Of a DNA stretch of 64,000 bases, positions 56,874 through 64,000 are shown piece by piece. The stretch is from positions 17,975 to 81,974 of the IMG/VR virus record IMGVR_UViG_3300049726_000100; one strand, written 5' to 3'. Positions within the stretch are counted from its first letter, which is position 1. Each line of letters opens with the position of its first letter. Position numbers and translations under genes: made by a program. This DNA is from a virus. The notes under the pieces were generated by a model. It was given only the letters and a program-made list of their open reading frames with translations. It was not told the DNA's origin and searched no databases.

Positions 56874-57716
56874 ATGCTTAAAAATGGAAGACCATATCAT
56901 CTACCACAAGTTAGTGCACCGTTTGAAATAGTTCTTCAAAAACTTGATGAAGAAGGTATAAATTATGAATTAATTTCATTAAATCCAAGTGAAGACGATG
57001 ATATTAAAACATCACAACCTGTCGTATATTCAGATGAAATGGAAAAATGTAATATTAATGATATGAATCCAATTTGGTTAAGCATTGATAATCAAATAAT
57101 TGATGGACACCACAGATATACTAAAGCATTAATTGACAATGAGTTACTTAAAGCAATTAAAATTGATTTAAATGAAAAAGATACAGCAAGGGTATTAAAT
57201 AAGATTCAAGATATTTACGAATATGAGCAAGCACGTAATATGGAAGAAGTAGAAAATCAAGGTGCAATCAATTATTATAATAATGCTGAAAGTGGTAAGG
57301 GTAATACAAATACAGAATTTTTAGATTCTCTGGAAGAAGATAATCTTGCATTACAAGCAGAAACACCAAGTAAAAATGAAAAAACAATTGTCGCATATAG
57401 AAAAGAACCAATTAAAGAAAATTCAGTTATTGGAAACTTTTTTATGTTAAAACCAATTGATGGATATGATAAATATGAAATTGATTTTGAAAATTTATTG
57501 GACATACAAGCATTAGGTGTTATTTATAAAGATGGACAAGAACCAGTTGATATATTAGCAAAAAATTGGTTTCCACATGTAAATTTTGAGAAATTAAGTG
57601 AGCAATATAATGTGCCATCAATGAATCTAAAAAATAAAGCAATTGCAGAAAAAGCAATGAAAAATGGTTATGATGGAATTAAATATAACGATACATTAAT
57701 ACAAGGATTAAAATAA
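56874..57716 (+). CDS. ParB-like / ADP-ribosyltransferase-like protein
   Basis: A 280-residue protein. The N-terminal domain (about 1-110) has IWLSIDNQIIDGHHRYTKAL, a ParB/sulfiredoxin-type core. The C-terminal part (about 170-280) resembles ART-like domains of polyvalent phage proteins: IVAYRKEP, GNFFMLKPIDGYDKY, and AEKAMKNGYDGIKYND. It repeats, in small form, the ParB + ART layout of the 1020-residue fusion, so both may be injected effectors. Activity unproven. Confidence 0.55.
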   Translation: MLKNGRPYHLPQVSAPFEIVLQKLDEEGINYELISLNPSEDDDIKTSQPVVYSDEMEKCNINDMNPIWLSIDNQIIDGHHRYTKALIDNELLKAIKIDLNEKDTARVLNKIQDIYEYEQARNMEEVENQGAINYYNNAESGKGNTNTEFLDSLEEDNLALQAETPSKNEKTIVAYRKEPIKENSVIGNFFMLKPIDGYDKYEIDFENLLDIQALGVIYKDGQEPVDILAKNWFPHVNFEKLSEQYNVPSMNLKNKAIAEKAMKNGYDGIKYNDTLIQGLK

Positions 57717-57724
57717 TTAAAAAT

Positions 57725-58096
57725 ATGGGTACATTTAAAATTACAAACATAACAAATCTCGCTTCAAAGCGTGATTTTAAATACAAATCAATACTTGATA
57801 TTGATTATGTAGATAAAATGACTAAAAAAGTTATTAGTATAAAACCGGGTGATGTTGTTTATTTAACGGTATCATCATTACCATTGTCAGCACATAGATT
57901 AAGAGTTAAAAATTTAATAACTGTAGATGAAATTGATGGTACAGAACTTGCTATATCAATGAATAATATAAAAACCAAAACAGTTACTAAAGAAGTTATT
58001 GATGATGAAGAAAAAAAATCGGTTCAAAAAAGTAAAAAAAAATCAGTTAAAAAAGAAGAAGAAACAGATACTGAGATAGATATACCACATATATAA
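57725..58096 (+). CDS. unrecognised small protein with charged tail
   Basis: A 123-residue protein. The first 90 residues are beta-rich (FKYKSILDIDYVDKMTKKV, GDVVYLTVSSLPLSAHRLRV). The rest is a Lys/Glu tail. No family assignment. It follows the ParB/ART gene by eight bases and ends before a strong terminator. Confidence 0.55.
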   Translation: MGTFKITNITNLASKRDFKYKSILDIDYVDKMTKKVISIKPGDVVYLTVSSLPLSAHRLRVKNLITVDEIDGTELAISMNNIKTKTVTKEVIDDEEKKSVQKSKKKSVKKEEETDTEIDIPHI

Positions 58097-58123
58097 AATA
58101 TATTTATTTTTAAATAATATAAT

Positions 58124-58147
58124 GCCAATATTTTATTGGCTTTTTTT
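58124..58147 (+). terminator. intrinsic terminator
   Basis: GCCAATA-TTT-TATTGGC followed by seven T residues. Confidence 0.88.
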
Positions 58148-58167
58148 ATGTTTTTAGTAATAAAATT

Positions 58168-58950
58168 ATGGATATAGAAACAAATTTTCATATTGATTAT
58201 CACATATCTCATCTTTGTAATTTAAGTTGTGAAAGTTGTAATCATCTTACAAATAGTAAACATAATAAAATATTAACATTAAAAGAAATTGAAAATGATT
58301 TTTTATTATGGTACAAAAAAATTCAACCTTGTAGTATACATTTACTTGGTGGTGAACCACTTTTAAATCCCCAAATATACGAAATATTAGAATTAATAAG
58401 AAATTATTTTAAAAATAGTAATATAAAATTATTAACTAACGGATTATTATTACATAAATATCCAAATTTGCCCATTTATTTAAAAAATAATAATATATTT
58501 TTAAAAATATCATTACATGGTCATAATTTAAACGAAAATTTAGAATTGGTAAATCAATGGGTTAATAAATATGATATAAAATATGATGTGATAGATAATA
58601 CTAAAATTTGGTCTAAAAGATATAACGGAATTGATAATTTAATACGACCATTTCATAATGAAAATAATCCCAAAAAAAGTTATAGTGTATGTTGGGATGT
58701 TTCTTGCAAACAATTATATGATGGCAAATTATGGAAATGTCCAATTGTAACATATTATCAATTACAAAAAATAAAATATCCTGAAATAAAACAATATTGG
58801 AAAGAATTTGATATGTATCAACCATTAAGTTCAAATTGTTCAAATGATGAATTAAAAAAATTTTTATCTACAAAAGAAGAATTGTGTTGTGGATTATGTC
58901 CAACAATAGAAAATAAAATTAAACCAAAAAGCACATTAAATTTTATTTAA
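58168..58950 (+). CDS. radical SAM protein with SPASM-like C-terminus
   Basis: A 260-residue protein. CNLSCESC at residues 17-24 (CxxxCxxC) is the 4Fe-4S/SAM site, followed by LLGGEPLLNP (the GGEP motif) and TNGLLL. Cysteines in the C-terminal part (VCWDVSCKQL, WKCPIV, ELCCGLCP) suggest a second cluster as in SPASM enzymes that modify peptides or sugars. The next genes are a glycosyltransferase and small virion-type proteins, so a role in modifying a surface or fibre component is a reasonable guess. Confidence 0.75.
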   Translation: MDIETNFHIDYHISHLCNLSCESCNHLTNSKHNKILTLKEIENDFLLWYKKIQPCSIHLLGGEPLLNPQIYEILELIRNYFKNSNIKLLTNGLLLHKYPNLPIYLKNNNIFLKISLHGHNLNENLELVNQWVNKYDIKYDVIDNTKIWSKRYNGIDNLIRPFHNENNPKKSYSVCWDVSCKQLYDGKLWKCPIVTYYQLQKIKYPEIKQYWKEFDMYQPLSSNCSNDELKKFLSTKEELCCGLCPTIENKIKPKSTLNFI

Positions 58951-58996
58951 TTTTTTTAAAAACCCTTTCATATTTGATGACTTTGTATTATTTTTA

Positions 58997-59006
58997 CGTA
59001 TTTAGT
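58997..59006 (+). promoter_or_regulatory. weak late-like motif CGTATTTAGT
   Basis: Partial match to the late motif, 34 bases before the glycosyltransferase start. Confidence 0.3.
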
Positions 59007-59040
59007 AATAAATTACATTATTTTATAATAAATTATAAAC

Positions 59041-60429
59041 ATGGACGGAAAAATCAGAGTTTTATTTTACAATCTTGATGGTGCTGGAGTAAATTATTTT
59101 AGAACATTAACACCAGCAATGGAACTTGAAAGAAATCATTCAGAAGATTTTTATGTTGAAATTAACCCACAAATTGATTTTAATGACCCTAAATACATTG
59201 ATTATCTTAAAACATTTCATATCATACATTATCACCGCCAATTTCTTGGCGAAACACAAAAAATGATTCAATTAGCGAATGAACTAAGAAAAGCTGGGAC
59301 AATATTAATTGTTGATATTGATGACTATTGGAAATTACATAGGCAACATCCTTTTTATATAATGAGTCAAGAAAAAAAATTACATATTCCAATCATTGAA
59401 AATCTTAAAATTGCTGATTATGTTACAACAACAACTGATTTATTTGCTTCAGAAATTCGTACAATAACTGGTAAAGATAATGTTGAAGTATTTTATAATT
59501 CTGTTGACCCTATTTGGATGAAACAATTTCAAAATAATTGGAAACCTGACCCTGATGGTTTGGTTCGAATTACTTATATGGCAGGTAGTTCGCATTTAGG
59601 TGATATGGAGCAACTTGAAGGAGTTATGAATGTATTATCAAATGACATAAATACTAGAAATAAATTCAAAGTAATTATTTCCGGTTGGGATACTGAAGGT
59701 AATACAACAGATATTACTTTCAATCAAGAATTTGGTGATGAATTACAAAAAAGAGGTTTATGGACACCTCAAACAGTAAAAGCAATTAATAATTCCAGAG
59801 GTAATGTTGATATAATCCCTAAATTACCCATAGATTTGAAAGAAAAATATAGAAATAATGTTTTTAATCAAAAACAAAGAGATATTAAATCAGTTGAAAG
59901 TGTGTATTTAATTTATGAAAAAATTTTAACTGATAATCATCATATGATTAAAAATCCAGATTATCTTCAATGGCTTATGAATTTTGAAAGAAACGTAAAA
60001 TATGAAAATGAGGGTAATTTTGGTAGACGTTGGACACAAAAAGCAAATACATATGCACAAGTACTTGATGAAACTGATATAGTTATTGCTCCACTTGCCA
60101 ATAATCCATTTAATAAAATGAAGTCGAATCTTAAACAAGTTGAATGTTGGACAAGAAAACTTCCTATAGTATGTTCAGATATTCCACCATATAATGTACA
60201 TGGTAAGCACATGGAAAATTGTGTATTAATTCCGATGGAATTACCAAAAAATGCAAGAAAATATTGGGTTAAGTATTTAAAGAGACTTATATTGGATGCA
60301 GATTTAAGAAAAAAACTTGGTGAACAATTATATGAAGACTTTAAGGTTGAATATTCATTAAAAAATGTAACCCAGAAACGTGCAGAATTTTATAAGGCAG
60401 TAGTTGCTAAAACATTAGTAGTAATTTAA
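59041..60429 (+). CDS. GT-B glycosyltransferase
   Basis: A 462-residue protein. The first domain starts IRVLFYNLDGAGVNYFRTLT and contains HIIHYHRQF and ILIVDIDDYW; the second has VRITYMAGSSHLGDMEQLEG and ends with IVIAPLANNPFNKMKSNLK and the WTRKLPIVCSDIPPYNVHG segment, typical of GT4-type acceptor/donor sites (the E/K...SN.K motif). It may glycosylate virion proteins or host surface molecules. Confidence 0.8.
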   Translation: MDGKIRVLFYNLDGAGVNYFRTLTPAMELERNHSEDFYVEINPQIDFNDPKYIDYLKTFHIIHYHRQFLGETQKMIQLANELRKAGTILIVDIDDYWKLHRQHPFYIMSQEKKLHIPIIENLKIADYVTTTTDLFASEIRTITGKDNVEVFYNSVDPIWMKQFQNNWKPDPDGLVRITYMAGSSHLGDMEQLEGVMNVLSNDINTRNKFKVIISGWDTEGNTTDITFNQEFGDELQKRGLWTPQTVKAINNSRGNVDIIPKLPIDLKEKYRNNVFNQKQRDIKSVESVYLIYEKILTDNHHMIKNPDYLQWLMNFERNVKYENEGNFGRRWTQKANTYAQVLDETDIVIAPLANNPFNKMKSNLKQVECWTRKLPIVCSDIPPYNVHGKHMENCVLIPMELPKNARKYWVKYLKRLILDADLRKKLGEQLYEDFKVEYSLKNVTQKRAEFYKAVVAKTLVVI

Positions 60430-60440
60430 AAAACAAAAAC

Positions 60441-61052
60441 ATGAAAAAAAGTAAAATTAAAAAATTAATAAGAAAAGAAATTAACAAAATACTTCCTTTC
60501 TTAATAGAAGAATTATTAAATGCAGTAAAATATCAGAACATTTATAACAAATCTGATGATATTGGTAAAGTAGAAAATGTTGACAATAAATCAAATACTA
60601 CATTCGATGAGGATGTGAGATTTGATAATATCAAGAAAGAATATCCAGAAATCGATGAAATTAAAAATAAAGTTCAACAAACTTTTTTTCCTTCTGGTGT
60701 TGAAACTAGGTTTCCTTCTGGTGTTGAAACTAGGTTTGTTAACTATTTAGCAGAAGCTGTTTTATTAAATAAAAGAATTATTAAACGAGATGGAAATTGG
60801 AAAGGTGAATATTATAAGAATCTTTTTAATGAATTTAAAAAATTTGTTGACGATTATAATGATGTGTATTATAATAAGGCAAAAAAAGAATTATCATTAA
60901 ATAATGAATTAAATAATATTTCCACTACTTTGAATGATTTAAAAAAAGAATCAATTATTAATAATAAATTAGTAATTGATTTGGATGAATTGAAAAAAGA
61001 AAATGTTGAACAAAAAATTAATAATATGACTAATGAAGCAAATAATAGTTAA
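60441..61052 (+). CDS. coiled-coil protein with a fresh tandem duplication
   Basis: A 203-residue, highly charged helical protein, probably coiled coil over residues 130-200. Near residue 83 the peptide FPSGVETR occurs twice in tandem, from a 24-base perfect DNA repeat. No family recognised. It is placed among virion-type genes. Confidence 0.55.
   Translation: MKKSKIKKLIRKEINKILPFLIEELLNAVKYQNIYNKSDDIGKVENVDNKSNTTFDEDVRFDNIKKEYPEIDEIKNKVQQTFFPSGVETRFPSGVETRFVNYLAEAVLLNKRIIKRDGNWKGEYYKNLFNEFKKFVDDYNDVYYNKAKKELSLNNELNNISTTLNDLKKESIINNKLVIDLDELKKENVEQKINNMTNEANNS
60687..60734 (+). repeat. perfect 24-base tandem duplication
   Basis: TTTCCTTCTGGTGTTGAAAC plus TAGG occurs twice without a mismatch (60687-60710, 60711-60734), in frame. 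Confidence 0.9.
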
Positions 61053-61065
61053 TTAATAAATTTAG

Positions 61066-61977
61066 ATGAAACATTTATTTCAAAAAATAATTCTTTGGAC
61101 ATATATAAAAATTCATACAATTATTATATATGTTTCTTTGGCATTATATAGGACTGAAGAAGACATATTAAAATCATCTGCTATTGATATTCAGGATAAA
61201 GATAAAAAAACAACAAGAAAACTTCATAAAAATCCTTTGCTTGAAAAATTTTATGCTGGTCAACGTGATGAACGCTATGTTAAAGATTATTATGAACTTC
61301 TTAAGAAAGCAGATAAATTTATGTGCAAATCAACACCACATCAAATGGCTGTTGCTGCAGATAAACATGGCATGAGTTATGGAATGAAAGACCAATATGG
61401 TCGTAGATATGAACATTATGGATTTTTCGATGATAAGCATAAACATGCTGGTAAGACATTGGGTGAGGTTTTGACTTTAGAATTTGAAGAAAGGCGTACT
61501 AAAGATGACAATTATAAAATAATGTACATTTTTAATAATAAACCAATTGAAGTGGGTTTTGCAAAAGTATTGGATGTTGTAGAAAAAACCCAAAAAGAAA
61601 ATGCGGATTTTAAATATGAGGTACAAGATATGTTCAAGAAATCCAAATCTTTTGAATTTCCAATTAAAGCAACACATATTAATGAAAATATTATAAATAA
61701 AATTGAGGAATTAACAGAATATTTACACATAAAAAGAATCGGTTTTGAATATAGGATATTAGAATTTTTCATACCATTGAAGTTTAAAACTTTAGAATTA
61801 GATGATGATTCAAATGCATTTAAGGAAATTCAAGATATTAAAGAAATTTATGTGAGAGATGAATATGGCGAATTGAAAGCATTTAGAATTATTAAATTCG
61901 TGAAAAGATTAATACATAATGACATATATGAAGTCCTGAAATTTGAAGGAATTGAAATGGAAACAATAAAATTATAA
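61066..61977 (+). CDS. unrecognised protein with a hydrophobic N-terminus
   Basis: A 303-residue protein. Residues about 8-27 (IILWTYIKIHTIIIYVSLAL) are hydrophobic and could be a membrane anchor, unless translation starts later. The rest is a soluble alpha/beta domain with HKNPLLEKFYAGQRDERYV and KDQYGRRYEHYGFFDDKHKH. No family recognised. It is part of a run of co-directional virion-type genes. Confidence 0.5.
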   Translation: MKHLFQKIILWTYIKIHTIIIYVSLALYRTEEDILKSSAIDIQDKDKKTTRKLHKNPLLEKFYAGQRDERYVKDYYELLKKADKFMCKSTPHQMAVAADKHGMSYGMKDQYGRRYEHYGFFDDKHKHAGKTLGEVLTLEFEERRTKDDNYKIMYIFNNKPIEVGFAKVLDVVEKTQKENADFKYEVQDMFKKSKSFEFPIKATHINENIINKIEELTEYLHIKRIGFEYRILEFFIPLKFKTLELDDDSNAFKEIQDIKEIYVRDEYGELKAFRIIKFVKRLIHNDIYEVLKFEGIEMETIKL

Positions 61978-61997
61978 TAAAACTAAAACGAAATATT

Positions 61998-62507
61998 ATG
62001 GCAGATTCAAGTTTTTTAGAAAAACTCAAAAAAGCAGTTGATACTGGTGAGTTTAATTCAGAAGCAGCAAAAAAAATAATTGAAATTGATAAATTAGCAG
62101 ATGAAAAATTATCAACAATGACAAAACCTAATATATCTATTGATGATAGTGATTTATCAAAATCAATTAATGACCGTGTAAAAAAAGCAGGTATTAAAAC
62201 TGTAAGTGAAGAAGAAGTACTTATACTTAATTCAGAATATGAAAAAAAAATGCAAGAAATGAAAGAAAGTGATGAAGAAAATAAACGAATTGCTGGATTA
62301 ACAAATTTGGCTGATAAACAACTTGAAACACTTATCGAAATTGAAGATATGTTGAAAGCAAGCATTCAAGATTTATTATCTTTTACCAAAGAACTTGAAG
62401 AAAAATTTGGTAAAGAATTTGAAGCAAAGAATCCAATATTTACAAACTTACTTGAAAAAATTAATCAAATAAATATGAAATATAAGAATTCTATTATTAA
62501 CAATTAA
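61998..62507 (+). CDS. helical coiled-coil protein of unknown function
   Basis: A 169-residue, acidic, almost fully helical protein (EFNSEAAKKIIEIDKLADEK, SEYEKKMQEMKESDEENKRI). No catalytic motif. It lies 12 bases before the next gene. Structural or chaperone role possible. Confidence 0.5.
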   Translation: MADSSFLEKLKKAVDTGEFNSEAAKKIIEIDKLADEKLSTMTKPNISIDDSDLSKSINDRVKKAGIKTVSEEEVLILNSEYEKKMQEMKESDEENKRIAGLTNLADKQLETLIEIEDMLKASIQDLLSFTKELEEKFGKEFEAKNPIFTNLLEKINQINMKYKNSIINN

Positions 62508-62518
62508 AAATAATTATT

Positions 62519-62983
62519 ATGGCAAAAATTGAAAAAGCATCAGAAGAAATGATTAATCTTTTCGGTGAAATTAAAAGTAAAACAACAATCAAAAATTGGC
62601 TTGAATTTGAAGTTCTTTGTAACAATAAACAAAAGGAACTTTATAAAATCGTTAAAACAAATGACCTTGTAGAGGTATTAACAAATGGTATTAATTTTGC
62701 GGTCATTTTTAACGAAGAAATTTTCGACCAATTACCCCCAGACTTACAAGAAATTGCAATTGTTGAATGTCTTGCAGGTGTAAGTGTCAATGAAACAGAC
62801 ACAGTTTCATTAGAGAAACCTAATTTCAATACACATACTGGTGTATTAGAAAAATATGGACATGCTCCAATTATTACATTACATGAATCAATTAAAAGCC
62901 TTTATGATGTAAAAAAACAAAAAGAGGATGAGGCAAAAGCATTAACAAAAGGTAAACGAGGTAGAAAACCAAAGCAAATGTAA
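62519..62983 (+). CDS. unrecognised conserved phage-type protein
   Basis: A 154-residue protein. The middle part (IFNEEIFDQLPPDLQEIAIV, ECLAGVSVNETDTVS, KPNFNTHTGVLEKYG) resembles in layout a putative phage metallopeptidase-type domain, but the zinc ligands are not evident, so I leave it unassigned. The tail is basic (KGKRGRKPK), suggesting nucleic-acid binding. A terminator follows. Confidence 0.5.
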   Translation: MAKIEKASEEMINLFGEIKSKTTIKNWLEFEVLCNNKQKELYKIVKTNDLVEVLTNGINFAVIFNEEIFDQLPPDLQEIAIVECLAGVSVNETDTVSLEKPNFNTHTGVLEKYGHAPIITLHESIKSLYDVKKQKEDEAKALTKGKRGRKPKQM

Positions 62984-63002
62984 ATAAATTATTAATAATA
63001 TT

Positions 63003-63031
63003 AAATCCCGGCAAGTTTGTCGGGATTTTTT
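63003..63031 (+). terminator. intrinsic terminator
   Basis: AAATCCCG and CGGGATTT form a hairpin around GCAAGTTTGT, followed by a T-run. Confidence 0.85.
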
Positions 63032-63039
63032 ATTTATTA

Positions 63040-63049
63040 AGTATTTATA
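63040..63049 (+). promoter_or_regulatory. putative late promoter motif AGTATTTATA
   Basis: Exact copy, 16 bases before the gp25-like gene and directly after a terminator, which makes a promoter here logical. Confidence 0.65.
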
Positions 63050-63064
63050 TAAAAAATAATTACA

Positions 63065-63463
63065 ATGAATTCTTATAATATTACCTATCCATTTCAAGAT
63101 GACCAAGCAACTAATTCGTTTCTTTTAATGAATCAAGTAACTAAAGATTCATATAGTTCTAACTTGCTTTTACTTTTATTGACACAAAAAAATGAAAGAT
63201 ATTATGAACCTGATTATGGTACAAATTTATTAAAATATATATTTGAACCAAATGATGATTTAACTTCAAGTCAAATAGAAGAGGAAATAAAAAATACTGT
63301 TTCATTATATATTCCAGAGATTAAAATAACTTCTGTAACATTTAATAAACTTGTTGATGATAATGGACAACCAATATCTGATAGTCAATTAAATGTTAAT
63401 ATTAAGTTTGTATATACTGAAGGTGTACTTAATGAAGAAGGTAATATTGATTTAAATTTTTAA
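63065..63463 (+). CDS. 25: T4 gp25-like baseplate wedge protein
   Basis: A 132-residue protein, the same length as T4 gp25. It has the family signature NERYYEPDYGTNLLKYIFEP (usual form: R...P.fG..l...lFe) followed by an SQIEEEIKNTVSLYIPEIKI segment with the usual conserved Pro/Glu, and ends in beta-strands. gp25 belongs to the inner baseplate of contractile tails, so this phage should be a myovirus. Confidence 0.83.
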   Translation: MNSYNITYPFQDDQATNSFLLMNQVTKDSYSSNLLLLLLTQKNERYYEPDYGTNLLKYIFEPNDDLTSSQIEEEIKNTVSLYIPEIKITSVTFNKLVDDNGQPISDSQLNVNIKFVYTEGVLNEEGNIDLNF

Positions 63464-63465
63464 AT

Positions 63466-64000
63466 ATGATAATATCTTTGTGTACTACATGTATGAATAG
63501 AATAGAGTTTTTAAATTTAACTATATTTAAAAATATTGAATTAATTAAAGAATTTAATGCTTCTAATAGTGATAAATTTGAAATATCATTATGTAATTAT
63601 GATTCTAAAGATGATATGGATAATTTTGTTTCGAATAATCTTCAAGAATATATAAATTTAGGACTATTAAGGTATATTAAAATAAATAATAAAAAATATT
63701 ATAATTCATCTCATTCCAAAAATATTGCACATAAATATTCAACAGGAGAGGTATTAATTAATTTTGATTGTGATAATATATTAAATAAAAATATTATAAA
63801 TTTTATATATCAAACATTTTTATCAAATGACATTAATAACATATGTTTATGTGATTTAGAATGTTTAGGATTTATAGGATTAAGTAGATTTAATTATTTT
63901 AAATTAGGTGGTTATAATGAAAATTTATTTTCATATGGTTATGATGATAAAGACATAAAATTAAGAATTAAAAAATATCTTCATTGCTTAGAAATATTAT
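63466..64000 (+). CDS. GT-A (GT2-type) glycosyltransferase, partial
   Basis: The frame opens with ATG 63466 and runs off the right edge (178 residues seen). MIISLCTTCMNRIEFL is a typical GT2 start, SKNIAHKYSTGEVLINFDCD carries the DxD metal motif, and FKLGGYNENLFSYGYDDKDI matches the acceptor-side GG..E...YG.ED pattern of galactosyltransferase-like enzymes. It is the third glycosyltransferase in the window. Confidence 0.75.
   Translation, partial: MIISLCTTCMNRIEFLNLTIFKNIELIKEFNASNSDKFEISLCNYDSKDDMDNFVSNNLQEYINLGLLRYIKINNKKYYNSSHSKNIAHKYSTGEVLINFDCDNILNKNIINFIYQTFLSNDINNICLCDLECLGFIGLSRFNYFKLGGYNENLFSYGYDDKDIKLRIKKYLHCLEIL

Noticed and set aside
62519-62983. Phage metallopeptidase
   Set aside because: Layout is similar, but no HExxH or clear zinc ligands are visible.
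1522-63049. T4 late promoters on the minus strand
   Set aside because: AGTATTTATA reads TATAAATACT on the minus strand, but almost no leftward genes follow. The fixed distance to rightward starts shows that the plus-strand reading matters.

Overview
The window is a piece of a large, strongly AT-rich, lytic-type tailed phage genome with a T4-like core. It carries a gp32-type ssDNA-binding protein, a UvsX recombinase, a 5'-3' exonuclease, a replicative helicase split by an intein, a family B DNA polymerase and a gp25-type baseplate protein. The host is most likely a member of the Bacteroidota. Promoters next to replication and RNA genes have the Bacteroidota form (TTG, 19-20 bases, TAnnTTTG), and start codons are preceded by A/T-rich sequence without Shine-Dalgarno motifs. 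Almost everything is read rightward; the two leftward genes are homing endonucleases.

Layout. 0-3 kb: end of an unknown gene, a small lipoprotein, a leftward endonuclease and a virion protein. 3-11.4 kb: ssDNA-binding protein, UvsX, GIY-YIG endonuclease, exonuclease, unknown gene, intein-bearing helicase. 11.4-12.5 kb: an RNA locus with an initiator-like tRNA and four structured RNAs. 12.6-16.7 kb: KilA-N protein, TROVE/Ro60-like vWA protein, HNH endonuclease, ARPP-1-like protein. 16.9-34.1 kb: endonuclease, six fibre proteins (several very cysteine-rich, one a long YadA-like beta-roll), a GT9 glycosyltransferase and a glycine-rich tip adhesin. 34.2-44.9 kb: holin-like protein, structural protein, SNF2 helicase, RHH protein, DNA polymerase, two paralogous endonucleases, Nudix fusion. 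44.9-58.1 kb: WYL protein, a giant protein with three kinase-like domains, a ParB/CCA-nucleotidyltransferase/ADP-ribosyltransferase fusion, a 2H phosphoesterase, a PD-(D/E)XK nuclease, a Swiss-Army-Knife-type HAD phosphatase and a ParB/ART protein. 58.1-64 kb: radical SAM protein, two glycosyltransferases, small virion-type proteins and gp25.

Main discovery candidate. The RNA locus at 11.5-12.4 kb encodes four RNAs that share one helix. Each has an outer helix, an asymmetric internal loop of 4 by 6 nucleotides, and an inner helix with a GTG/TAC core followed by (A/T)CAG. The helix pairing is kept by compensatory changes. Two of the four carry tRNA-like modules with a T-arm and an acceptor stem. 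One is circularly permuted, with its acceptor stem closed by a loop; the other has the helix inserted into its D-loop. A TROVE-vWA (Ro60-like) gene lies about 1 kb downstream. I infer a phage-encoded Ro60/Y-RNA-like ribonucleoprotein system whose RNAs mimic tRNA. It may work with other RNA-maintenance genes in the window: the CCA-adding domain, the 2H phosphoesterase and the HAD_SAK phosphatase.

Two promoter classes seem to divide the genome: Bacteroidota-type host promoters at replication and RNA genes, and a recurrent AGTATTTATA motif about 20-55 bases before starts of virion and late genes.
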